Shown: positions 1-5,278 of the stretch, one piece after another
How positions within the stretch are numbered: the stretch's first letter is position 1
How the letters are laid out: every line of letters starts with the position of its first letter
Source: an uncultured cyanobacterium
GTDB lineage: Bacteria; Cyanobacteriota; Cyanobacteriia; Phormidesmidales; Phormidesmidaceae
NCBI GenBank assembly: GCA_938029995.1
Contig: CALHGI010000319.1
Location: 1-5,278, forward strand
Direction of reading: 5' to 3'
Length of the DNA: 5,278 nt
The notes under the pieces: generated by a model
The model's input: only the letters and a program-made list of their open reading frames with translations
Database searches by the model: none
What the model was told of the DNA's origin: nothing
Translations under genes and position numbers: made by a program

Positions 1-1
1 C

Positions 2-127
2 ATCTCTTCTGATGGCTCTTCTACCGAGTTATGGCATCAGACCACCCCTGAACAAAACGAGCTAATTGCTATTTTAGATCAGCAAGTTATCAGTAGCTTT
101 GATGTAGGGTTTTCATTCCTAGCGTAA
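2..127 (+). CDS. C-terminal end of an unidentified protein (partial)
   Basis: A reading frame is open from the left edge to a TAA at 125-127 and encodes 41 residues that look protein-like (start ISSDGSSTELWHQ, end SSFDVGFSFLA). It contains no ATG, GTG or TTG in frame, so any real gene must begin before the window. I do not recognise the family. The sequence is acidic and polar and then becomes more hydrophobic at the extreme C-terminus, with no visible motif. It does not resemble the C-terminus of a sugar-binding lipoprotein, which is the protein one would expect directly upstream of the permease genes. The 269-base gap before the next gene argues against it belonging to the same tight operon. 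The other two forward frames have stops here. A chance open stretch of this length is possible, hence the moderate confidence. Confidence 0.45.
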   Translation: MSSDGSSTELWHQTTPEQNELIAILDQQVISSFDVGFSFLA

Positions 128-159
128 GGGACAGCATTTAGATAACATCCAATTTAGCC

Positions 160-202
160 GGACTTCGACTCCGCTCAGTCCTCTATTTTCGCTTTGAGGA
201 CT
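160..202. repeat. Paired alternative hairpins containing a TTCGACT-type dispersed repeat
   Basis: GGACT (160-164) can pair with AGTCC (177-181). AGTCCTC (177-183) can instead pair perfectly with GAGGACT (196-202) over seven base pairs with a 12-base loop. The two hairpins share the 177-181 arm and so exclude each other. The core CTTCGACTCCGCTCAG resembles a short motif of the CTTCGACTACGCTCAG type that I recall as widely dispersed between genes in cyanobacteria and other bacteria; this is from memory and was not searched. No T-run follows the second hairpin, so it is not a canonical terminator. Confidence 0.5.
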
Positions 203-313
203 ATGGATCTTATTAATTTCTCTGCCCTAAATCGGTTCACCCTACTGGCTATCCAGTATCCAGGCCCTCTTATCCCGTTTTTGAGTGCTCCTGGGTCTAT
301 GACTAGGCTTAAA

Positions 314-338
314 GCCCCCAAGATTGGGGGTTGGGGGC
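314..338. repeat. C-run/G-run hairpin repeat (cyanobacterial intergenic type)
   Basis: GCCCCCAA at 314-321 is followed by two G-rich arms, TTGGGGG at 324-330 and TTGGGGGC at 331-338. The left arm can pair with either: seven base pairs with a 2-base spacer, or eight perfect base pairs with a 9-base loop. The layout AAAGCCCCCAA...TTGGGGG...GGGGGC resembles dispersed hairpin repeats I recall as common between genes in filamentous cyanobacteria. It lies about 60 bases upstream of the first permease. No T-run follows, so it is not a normal intrinsic terminator. Confidence 0.55.
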
Positions 339-347
339 CTGATCAAG

Positions 348-367
348 GATTTCATTTGCGAGAAATC
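348..367. promoter_or_regulatory. Inverted repeat GATTTC-N8-GAAATC, possible operator
   Basis: GATTTC (348-353) and GAAATC (362-367) are perfect inverted copies separated by eight bases. The repeat sits 29 bases before the permease start codon and just upstream of the TGTAAT hexamer at 371-376, where a regulator could bind or an RNA hairpin could form. A six-base inverted repeat with a short spacer is expected about once by chance in a gap of this size, so its position is the main reason to list it. Confidence 0.2.
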
Positions 368-396
368 TTGTGTAATTTTATTGTGCCTACCCACTC

Positions 397-1290
397 ATGG
401 CTGCATCTGTCGTATCAAGGCCTCAACAAAAAACAACGGCCCCCGCCGGGCTACTGGTGGCCCCCGCCATCATCGCCCTGGTGCTATGGATGGTGGTGCC
501 GCTGGCGATGGCCATTTGGTTTGCCTGCCAGCGCTATAACTTACTCTCCCCTGATAATCGTGAGTTTGTCGGTGTGCAGAACTTTGTTTATGTGCTCACC
601 GACTCCTCCCTGTGGATCTCCATTGGCATCACCTTGATGTTGGTGATGTCGGTGCTGGTGATTACCATCGGTTTGGGCACCCTGCTGGCGGTGTTGTTTA
701 ACCAGGAGTTTGCAGGACGTGGCGTGGCTCGGGTGTTGGCCATCTCGCCGTTTTTTGTGATGCCCACGGTGAGCGCCCTGATCTGGAAAAATATGCTGAT
801 GCATCCGGTGAATGGGCTATTTGCCCAGGTTACACGGGGTCTGGGGCTGGGGGCCATTGACTGGTTTGCGGATCTGCCCCTGTTGGCCATCATCATTATT
901 GTGTCGTGGCAGTGGCTGCCCTTTGCCCTGTTGATTTTGTTGACGTCCATCCAGTCGTTGGACACCGACCAGATGGAGGCCGCCCGCATGGATGGGGCCA
1001 ATGCTCTCGCGCTGTTTCGGTTTGTGGTGCTGCCCCACCTGAGCCGTGCGATCGCAGTGGTGGCCATGATCGAAACCATCTTTTTCCTGGCGATTTTTGC
1101 CGAGATTTTTGTCACCACCGCCGGTGGTCCCGGCCTCGCCACCACCAACCTGGCCTACTACATTTACCTAAAAGCCCTGCTGGAATTTGATGTGGGTGGG
1201 GCCTCCGCCGGGGGGCTGATCGCCGTGGTCCTGGCCAATATTATCGCCATTTTTCTCATGCGCAGCGTTGCCCGTAATTTGGATACCTAA
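397..1290 (+). CDS. Carbohydrate/polyol ABC transporter permease (MalF/SmoF-like)
   Basis: An inner-membrane permease of 297 residues in the CUT1 (MalF-type) family, one half of the channel of a sugar or polyol importer. About six hydrophobic segments are visible, near residues 18-42, 77-101, 112-130, 161-183, 217-241 and 271-288. The cytoplasmic EAA loop that docks on the ATPase is clear: EAARMDGA from residue 194, G200 and the terminal LP at 212-213. The stretch TAGGPGLATTNLAYYIY (241-257) is typical of MalF-like permeases. Length is normal for SmoF/MtlF-type proteins, which lack the large periplasmic loop of E. coli MalF. ATG 397 is the first possible start after an in-frame TAA at 373-375; there is no clear Shine-Dalgarno, which is common in cyanobacteria. 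The next permease begins one base after the stop. The exact substrate is inferred from the downstream mannitol dehydrogenase. Confidence 0.93.
   Translation: MAASVVSRPQQKTTAPAGLLVAPAIIALVLWMVVPLAMAIWFACQRYNLLSPDNREFVGVQNFVYVLTDSSLWISIGITLMLVMSVLVITIGLGTLLAVLFNQEFAGRGVARVLAISPFFVMPTVSALIWKNMLMHPVNGLFAQVTRGLGLGAIDWFADLPLLAIIIIVSWQWLPFALLILLTSIQSLDTDQMEAARMDGANALALFRFVVLPHLSRAIAVVAMIETIFFLAIFAEIFVTTAGGPGLATTNLAYYIYLKALLEFDVGGASAGGLIAVVLANIIAIFLMRSVARNLDT
1048..1055. repeat. HIP1 octamer GCGATCGC
   Basis: A perfect HIP1 palindrome inside the first permease gene, in the stretch just after the EAA loop. HIP1 is strongly over-represented in many cyanobacterial genomes. Confidence 0.85.
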
Positions 1291-1291
1291 C

Positions 1292-2113
1292 ATGGCAAGT
1301 AAATCCTCTTCCCCATGGTGGATAACTCTTTTGGGCTGGCTGGTGGCGGGGCTGCTGTGCTTCCCCATTTTCTGGATGTTCATCACCAGTTTCAAAACAG
1401 AAGTTGCAGCGGTGGCCACCCCACCCCAACTGTTGTTCAAGCCTACCCTGGAAAACTACGCTGACATTCAGGCTAGGGCCTCCTACTTTACCTTTGCCTG
1501 GAACAGTGTGGTGATTTCCTTAGGGGCAACAATTTTGGCCCTGGTGTTGGCCATTCCGGCGGCCTATGCCATGTCATTTTTCCCCACCAAGCGCACCAAG
1601 GGCACCCTGGTGTGGATGCTCTCCACTAAAATGTTGCCCGCCGTGGGGGTGCTGATGCCGATTTATATTCTGGCGCGGGAGATGGGGCTGTTGGATACCC
1701 GCATCGGCTTGGTGATTATTAATACGTTAATTAATCTGCCCATTGTGGTGTGGATGATCTATAGCTTTTTCAAGGAAGTACCCAAAGAGATTTTAGAAGC
1801 CGATCGCATGGATGGCGCATCCACCTGGCAAGAGCTGCGCCATGTGCTGTTGCCCCTGGCGCTACCGGGCATTGCGTCTACGGCCCTACTGTCGATCATT
1901 CTGTCCTGGAATGAGGCCTTTTGGAGCCTGAATCTGACCACCTTTGATGCCGCTCCATTGACCTCATTTATCGCCTCATTTTCCAGTCCCCAGGGGCTGT
2001 TTTGGGCCAAACTGTCGGCGGCGTCAACGCTTGCGATCGCACCGATCCTGATCTTTGGCTGGATTAGCCAGCGGCAGCTGGTGCGGGGTCTTACATTTGG
2101 GGCCGTTAAGTAG
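1292..2113 (+). CDS. Carbohydrate/polyol ABC transporter permease (MalG/SmoG-like)
   Basis: The second inner-membrane permease, 273 residues, of the MalG type; it pairs with the upstream permease. Hydrophobic segments lie near residues 11-33, 70-94, 106-127, 138-160, 192-206 and 243-259. The EAA loop is EADRMDGAS from residue 169 with G175, ending in LP at 191-192. The NSVVISLGAT stretch at 71-80 is typical of the family. The C-terminal part (SWNEAFWSLNLTT, then APLTSFIASF, and the end RQLVRGLTFGAVK) looks very like sorbitol/mannitol permeases of the SmoG/MtlG group as I remember them, which is the best internal hint of a polyol substrate. The frame is open from a TTG at 1268, but ATG 1292 is preferred: it lies one base after the upstream TAA and gives the expected N-terminus. 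The tight spacing implies translational coupling. Confidence 0.93.
   Translation: MASKSSSPWWITLLGWLVAGLLCFPIFWMFITSFKTEVAAVATPPQLLFKPTLENYADIQARASYFTFAWNSVVISLGATILALVLAIPAAYAMSFFPTKRTKGTLVWMLSTKMLPAVGVLMPIYILAREMGLLDTRIGLVIINTLINLPIVVWMIYSFFKEVPKEILEADRMDGASTWQELRHVLLPLALPGIASTALLSIILSWNEAFWSLNLTTFDAAPLTSFIASFSSPQGLFWAKLSAASTLAIAPILIFGWISQRQLVRGLTFGAVK
2033..2040. repeat. HIP1 octamer GCGATCGC
   Basis: A perfect HIP1 palindrome near the 3' end of the second permease gene. Confidence 0.85.
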
Positions 2114-2159
2114 ACAAATAACAACCGTTTTGCCCATTTGAACTGCATATTTCATAACT

Positions 2160-2168
2160 AAGGGTGAG
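2160..2168 (+). promoter_or_regulatory. Probable ribosome binding site of the ATPase gene
   Basis: AAGGGTGAG lies 6-14 bases before ATG 2175 and partly matches the anti-Shine-Dalgarno complement AAGGAGGT. It is the only reasonable ribosome binding site among the four operon genes and supports the ATG at 2175. The 61-base gap (2114-2174) means the ATPase cannot rely on stop-start coupling as the second permease can. Confidence 0.5.
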
Positions 2169-2174
2169 AAAACC

Positions 2175-3356
2175 ATGGCCACTGTCACATTAAGAAATAT
2201 CCATAAATCCTACGGCGATAACGAGGTGATCAAAGGTGTCGATCTCGATATCGACGATCGAGAATTTGTTGTCTTTGTGGGGCCCTCCGGCTGTGGTAAA
2301 TCCACGCTGCTGCGTATGATCGCCGGGTTAGAAGACATCACCGCTGGCGAGCTGCTGGTGGACGGTGAACGGATGAATGAGGTGCCACCGGACAAGCGCG
2401 GGCTGGCCATGGTGTTCCAGACCTATGCCCTCTATCCCCACATGAGCGTGGCAGAAAACATGGCCTTTAGCCTACGGCTGGCCGGCATGTCCAAAGCAAA
2501 GCGTTGGGAACGGGCCAAGGAAGTCGCCCGCACCCTACAGCTAGAACCGCTGTTAGATCGTAAACCCAAGGCCCTCTCCGGTGGACAGCGGCAGCGGGTG
2601 GCCATTGGTCGCGCCCTGGTGCGCAATCCTCGGGTATTTCTTTTCGACGAACCCCTCTCTAACCTAGATGCCGCCCTGCGGGTACAAATGCGGCTGGAGC
2701 TGTCCAGCCTCCACGACAGTCTCCAGTCCACCATGATCTACGTCACCCACGACCAGGTGGAGGCCATGACCCTGGCGGACAAGATTGTCGTGCTACAAGG
2801 GGGCGTGGTGGAACAGGTGGGGTCGCCCCTGGAGCTGTACCACCATCCTAACAACTTGTTTGTTGCTGGATTTATCGGTTCTCCTAAAATGAACTTTCTG
2901 CCGGTGATGACCACCGGCGTGCAAGATTCCGGCACCAATGTACGTCTGCCGGGGGATGCGGTTGTGACCGTGCCCGTGCAGCCCAAAATGCTGATGGTGG
3001 GCGATCGCGCCACCCTGGGCATTCGTCCGGAGCATCTGCGCATTGATGCCAACAATCCCACGGTGATGGGTGAGGTACTGGTGGTGGAGCGTTTAGGGGG
3101 TGAAACCTACCTCTACGTCAAAATTGCGGGCGGCGACACCTTTATTGTGCAGGCCGACGGCGACAGTCGGGCCAAGGTCAGGGATCATGTCCCGATTTAC
3201 ATCGATGGCCATCTATGCCATCTGTTCAATGCCGACGGCCTGGCGGTTCCCCAAGCCGAACGTCATCACCTGACGTTGTCAACCCCGGAAGTCTCTCAAA
3301 CTCAAGCATCGCATCAGACCTATGCCCAGCACCCCCAATCTAGCCAAACTGACTGA
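2175..3356 (+). CDS. ABC transporter ATP-binding protein (MalK/SmoK/UgpC family)
   Basis: A 393-residue cytoplasmic ATPase that powers the two permeases. All nucleotide-binding motifs are intact: Walker A GPSGCGKST (36-44), Q-loop Q82, signature LSGGQRQR (134-141), Walker B VFLFDEP (154-160, with D158 and E159), D-loop SNLD (162-165) and the switch histidine H192. After the roughly 235-residue ATPase domain comes the C-terminal TOBE/MOBE region typical of MalK-type proteins, with LGIRPEHL at 281-288. The recognisable fold ends near residue 355. A further 38 residues rich in Q, S, T and H follow, making the protein longer than most SmoK/UgpC proteins (about 330-370). That tail overlaps the start of the dehydrogenase gene by 35 bases in another frame. 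MalK-type ATPases can serve several permease pairs, so the substrate is inferred from context only. Confidence 0.95.
   Translation: MATVTLRNIHKSYGDNEVIKGVDLDIDDREFVVFVGPSGCGKSTLLRMIAGLEDITAGELLVDGERMNEVPPDKRGLAMVFQTYALYPHMSVAENMAFSLRLAGMSKAKRWERAKEVARTLQLEPLLDRKPKALSGGQRQRVAIGRALVRNPRVFLFDEPLSNLDAALRVQMRLELSSLHDSLQSTMIYVTHDQVEAMTLADKIVVLQGGVVEQVGSPLELYHHPNNLFVAGFIGSPKMNFLPVMTTGVQDSGTNVRLPGDAVVTVPVQPKMLMVGDRATLGIRPEHLRIDANNPTVMGEVLVVERLGGETYLYVKIAGGDTFIVQADGDSRAKVRDHVPIYIDGHLCHLFNADGLAVPQAERHHLTLSTPEVSQTQASHQTYAQHPQSSQTD
3001..3008. repeat. HIP1 octamer GCGATCGC
   Basis: A perfect HIP1 palindrome in the part of the ATPase gene that encodes the TOBE region, shortly before the GIRPEHL motif. 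Confidence 0.85.
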
Positions 3357-4803
3357 GCGTTCTCTCCTGCAGTTATCTGCTCAGGTGCGTGTCCCTGACT
3401 ATGATCGCAGCGGCGTCACCTACGGCATTGTTCACTTTGGTGTCGGCGGCTTTCACCGAGCCCACCAGGCGCTCTTTTTAGACAACTATCTGGCCCGCCA
3501 CAGCCACTGGGGGATCTGCGGTGTCGGACTGCTGCCGTTTGACCAAAAAATGAGGGATGTGATGCAGTCCCAGGACTGTCTTTACACCCTGGTGGAGCGT
3601 TCTCCCGCGGGCGACAGTGGGCGCGTCATTGGGTCAATTGTGAAATACCTGTTTGCCCCCGATGACCGGGAAGCGGTGATTGAGGCCCTGGCGGCCCCCC
3701 AGTGCCGTATTGTTACCCTGACCATTACCGAAGGTGGGTACTACGTGGTCGAAGGCACGGGGGAATTTGATCTGGGCCATCCGACGATCCAGCACGATTT
3801 ACACCATCCTGACACCCCCCACGGTGTCTATGGCTTTCTCACTGCAGCGCTGGCACGACGGCGGCAGCGGCATCTGCCCCCATTTACCGTACTGTCCTGC
3901 GACAATATCCAGGGCAACGGCCACCTGGTAAAAAGAATGCTAACGGCCTTTGCAAACAAACAAAATCCGGAGCTGGGCCAGTGGATTGAAGAGACTGTGG
4001 CCTTCCCCAACAGCATGGTGGATCGCATTACCCCCTCTACCACCCCTGGGGATATTGAGATGGTGCGGGGTCGTTTTGGGGTTGATGACGGTTGGCCGGT
4101 GGTGGCAGAACCCTTTATACAGTGGGTGGTGGAAGACCGGTTCTGTGCCGGTCGGCCCGATTGGGAATCCGTTGGTGTGCAGATGACGGACGATGTGCAG
4201 CCCTACGAAATGATGAAGCTGCGGCTGCTGAATGCTAGCCATTCTCTCATCGGCTACCTGGGGTCGCTCCTGGGCTACACCTACACCTCCGAAGCCATGG
4301 CGGACCCGCTGATTTGTCAGGTTGTTGAACGACTGATGGATGAGGTGTCACCGACGCTGCCCCCCTTGCCGGGGATTCAGCTCAGCAAGTATAAACAAAC
4401 CCTGATGGAGCGATTTGCCAATCCGAAGGTGCGCGATCAGCTGTCCCGGCTATGTTTGAATGGCTCGGATAAGATCCCTAAATTTATCCTCGGCAGCGTC
4501 AGGGATAGGGTGTCCCAGGGTGGTTCTGTTGTGTATTTGAGTTTTGCGATCGCGCTCTGGTTTCGTTACCTTAATGGCCAGAATGACCAAGGTAAGCTTC
4601 TGCCCATTGAGGATCCCATGGCAAAATTGCTCACAGACAAGGCCTTGGCCGGAAAACATAGCCCCACTATGCTACTCGCCATAGAACCCATCTTTGGCAA
4701 CCTATCCACCTCGACAGTGTTTGTAGACACCGTTACCCATCATCTACAACAGCTATACACCCTGGGAACAAAAGATACGCTATCGAGACTGACATCAGTC
4801 TAA
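3322..4803 (+). CDS. mtlK: Mannitol 2-dehydrogenase (long-chain polyol dehydrogenase)
   Basis: A cytoplasmic NAD-dependent enzyme expected to oxidise D-mannitol to D-fructose (EC 1.1.1.67). At 493 residues it is the same length as Pseudomonas fluorescens mannitol 2-dehydrogenase. The N-terminal domain has the nucleotide-binding motif HFGVGGFHRAHQ (38-49). Residues 226-238 (VAFPNSMVDRITP) fit the mannitol dehydrogenase signature pattern. The catalytic set K299, N304 and H307 in MMKLRLLNASHS has the same spacing as K295/N300/H303 of the P. fluorescens enzyme. Start ATG 3322 gives the usual N-terminal length; it lies within the ATPase gene (35-base overlap) and has no obvious ribosome binding site, so translation probably depends on coupling. 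Related families (fructuronate or tagaturonate reductase, D-arabinitol 4-dehydrogenase) share this fold, but the polyol-type transporter next door favours mannitol. NAD versus NADP preference cannot be settled by eye. The symbol follows Rhodobacter; Pseudomonas uses mtlD. Confidence 0.92.
   Translation: MPSTPNLAKLTERSLLQLSAQVRVPDYDRSGVTYGIVHFGVGGFHRAHQALFLDNYLARHSHWGICGVGLLPFDQKMRDVMQSQDCLYTLVERSPAGDSGRVIGSIVKYLFAPDDREAVIEALAAPQCRIVTLTITEGGYYVVEGTGEFDLGHPTIQHDLHHPDTPHGVYGFLTAALARRRQRHLPPFTVLSCDNIQGNGHLVKRMLTAFANKQNPELGQWIEETVAFPNSMVDRITPSTTPGDIEMVRGRFGVDDGWPVVAEPFIQWVVEDRFCAGRPDWESVGVQMTDDVQPYEMMKLRLLNASHSLIGYLGSLLGYTYTSEAMADPLICQVVERLMDEVSPTLPPLPGIQLSKYKQTLMERFANPKVRDQLSRLCLNGSDKIPKFILGSVRDRVSQGGSVVYLSFAIALWFRYLNGQNDQGKLLPIEDPMAKLLTDKALAGKHSPTMLLAIEPIFGNLSTSTVFVDTVTHHLQQLYTLGTKDTLSRLTSV
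4546..4553. repeat. HIP1 octamer GCGATCGC
   Basis: A perfect HIP1 palindrome in the C-terminal part of the mannitol dehydrogenase gene. All four copies lie in the operon genes; none lies in the transposase/Uma2 debris. Confidence 0.85.
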
Positions 4804-4935
4804 GCTCTGGAGTGAACCCGGTGTAAGTTCTCAAATTTCGCCCTAACTCTCCTGGAGGGTAGCCTAAGGAGCAGGGTTGATTCAATGTGATGGAATAAAA
4901 CGCAGAATAGAGTCATGATTTTTTTTCCTTGACTG
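4804..4935. other. Spacer between the operon and the transposase remnant
   Basis: I find no gene in these 132 bases. A short hairpin at 4846-4860 (six pairs including one T-G, loop CTG) has no T-run after it. An eight-T run at 4919-4926 has no strong stem before it. The operon therefore has no clear intrinsic terminator. CAGGGTTGATTCAATG at 4872-4887 is a possible left end of the ISAs1-like element, but no matching right end is present to prove it. Confidence 0.5.
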
Positions 4936-5087
4936 ATGGCTCTGGTCGAAGCTCTACAAACGATTCCCGACTATCTCAAAGCCAGAGGTAAGCGTCAGCC
5001 GCTTGGGATTATGTTGGTTGTGATTGTTATGGGCAACTTGGCCGTTTACTGGGGTAACCGGCCCTAGAAGAGTTTGCCAAACGCTTT
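4936..5087 (+). pseudogene. ISAs1-family transposase, N-terminal remnant, frameshifted
   Basis: ATG 4936 opens 43 codons to a TAG at 5065-5067. The product (start MALVEALQTIPDYLKARGKR, then QPLGIMLVVIVMGNLAVYWG, then NRP) matches the N-terminal domain of ISAs1/H-repeat transposases: a short PD-containing helix, the ARGKR-QPL turn, a hydrophobic helix and a G-x-RPL motif. The expected continuation LEEFAKRF is encoded at 5064-5087 in the frame one base back, so losing a single C after CCC (5062-5064) explains the stop. Only about 51 residues of the domain remain; the DDE catalytic domain that normally follows is absent, so the copy cannot be active. After 5087 the sequence changes to an unrelated family. 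The assignment rests on remembered family features, not a search. Confidence 0.72.
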
Positions 5088-5278
5088 AAAGAAGTTCTGG
5101 GGGATGCGGTAAAAGATATTGCTGATGAGCTAGAACTCGACTACGAAAGCTATGGTTCCATCACCTGGCGCAAGCGGGCCAAAATGGCAGGTGTTGAGCC
5201 AGACAATTGTTTTTACTTTCAGAATGAAGCAGTTGTTAGGGGCAGATGTGATGTAGATCTCAGTCAGGGTTATCCTCC
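5088..5278 (+). pseudogene. Uma2 (DUF820) family endonuclease-like gene, N-terminally truncated fragment
   Basis: The frame stays open from 5058 to the right edge. From about 5088 it encodes a sequence that I recognise as the middle of a cyanobacterial Uma2/DUF820 protein: ADELELDYESYGSITWRK, then GVEPDNCFYFQNEAVVRGR, then DVDLSQGYPP. These proteins have a PD-(D/E)xK nuclease-like fold and occur in many copies in cyanobacteria; their function is not established. The window ends just where the family's PD and E-x-D catalytic stretch should begin, so the active-site residues cannot be judged. The usual N-terminal part (about 60-80 residues) is missing and is replaced by the transposase remnant. 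There is no plausible start codon before the ATG near 5184. It may be a pseudogene, or the gene may have been reopened by the transposon fusion. Confidence 0.65.

Larger units (their letters stand above)
128..396. other. Intergenic leader upstream of the polyol transport operon
   Basis: This 269-base gap contains no convincing gene. A frame open from about 194 to 637 is a shadow that runs through the first permease in another frame, and its composition is not protein-like. The gap holds three inverted repeats, listed separately (160-202, 314-338, 348-367). The operon promoter should lie here. The best -10-like hexamer is TGTAAT at 371-376 (five of six matches to TATAAT), but no good -35 sits 16-18 bases upstream of it, so I do not call a promoter. 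Confidence 0.6.

Noticed and set aside
194..637. A 147-codon plus-strand frame covering the leader and the start of the first permease
   Set aside because: It starts at TTG, is rich in P, W and S, has no family resemblance, and overlaps the well-supported permease in another frame.
588..1148. A 186-codon minus-strand frame opposite the first permease
   Set aside because: The translation is an arginine- and serine-rich antisense shadow of a GC-rich membrane-protein gene, with no motif.
1268..1291. TTG 1268 as the start of the second permease
   Set aside because: It would overlap the first permease by 23 bases with a rare start codon and add eight residues that fit the family poorly; ATG 1292 is one base after the upstream stop and gives the usual N-terminus.
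2130..2158. Internal promoter TTGCCC-N17-CATAAC before the ATPase gene
   Set aside because: Each box matches only four of six consensus bases, and transcription would start inside the ribosome binding site, so it is probably chance.
4846..4860. Hairpin ACTCTCCTGGAGGGT as a terminator for the operon
   Set aside because: The stem has only six pairs, including one T-G pair, with a three-base loop, and AGCCTAAGG rather than a T-run follows.
4919..4926. Run of eight T as part of an intrinsic terminator
   Set aside because: No stable GC-rich stem lies directly upstream in 4890-4918.

Overview
The window looks like a stretch of cyanobacterial chromosome. It holds four perfect copies of the octamer GCGATCGC (HIP1), a hallmark of many cyanobacterial genomes; about 0.1 would be expected by chance in 5.3 kb. 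Its intergenic DNA also carries hairpin-forming sequences that resemble dispersed cyanobacterial repeats. No rRNA, tRNA or species marker is present, so I cannot name the genus.

Layout. Positions 2-127 are the 3' end of an unidentified gene that starts before the window. Positions 128-396 are a 269-base gap with three inverted repeats. Positions 397-4803 hold four tightly packed plus-strand genes: two CUT1-type (MalF/MalG-like) ABC permeases, a MalK-type ATPase, and a long-chain mannitol 2-dehydrogenase. Positions 4804-4935 are a short spacer. The right end (4936-5278) is debris: the N-terminal piece of an ISAs1-family transposase, broken by an apparent one-base deletion, running straight into an N-terminally truncated Uma2 (DUF820) gene that leaves the window just before its catalytic region.

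How the genes work together. The closest known pattern is the sorbitol/mannitol operon smoEFGK-mtlK of Rhodobacter, or mtlEFGKD of Pseudomonas. The two permeases form the membrane channel, the ATPase drives import, and the dehydrogenase oxidises the imported polyol (probably D-mannitol to D-fructose). The permeases are separated by 1 base and the ATPase and dehydrogenase overlap by 35 bases, so the four are probably co-transcribed. The substrate-binding protein that this importer type needs is not in the window, and the partial gene upstream does not look like one. No kinase or regulator is visible.

I see no wholly new system. The points most worth a second look are the polyol operon without its binding protein in a cyanobacterium, the ATPase/dehydrogenase overlap with an extended ATPase tail, the structured leader, and the transposase/Uma2 junction.
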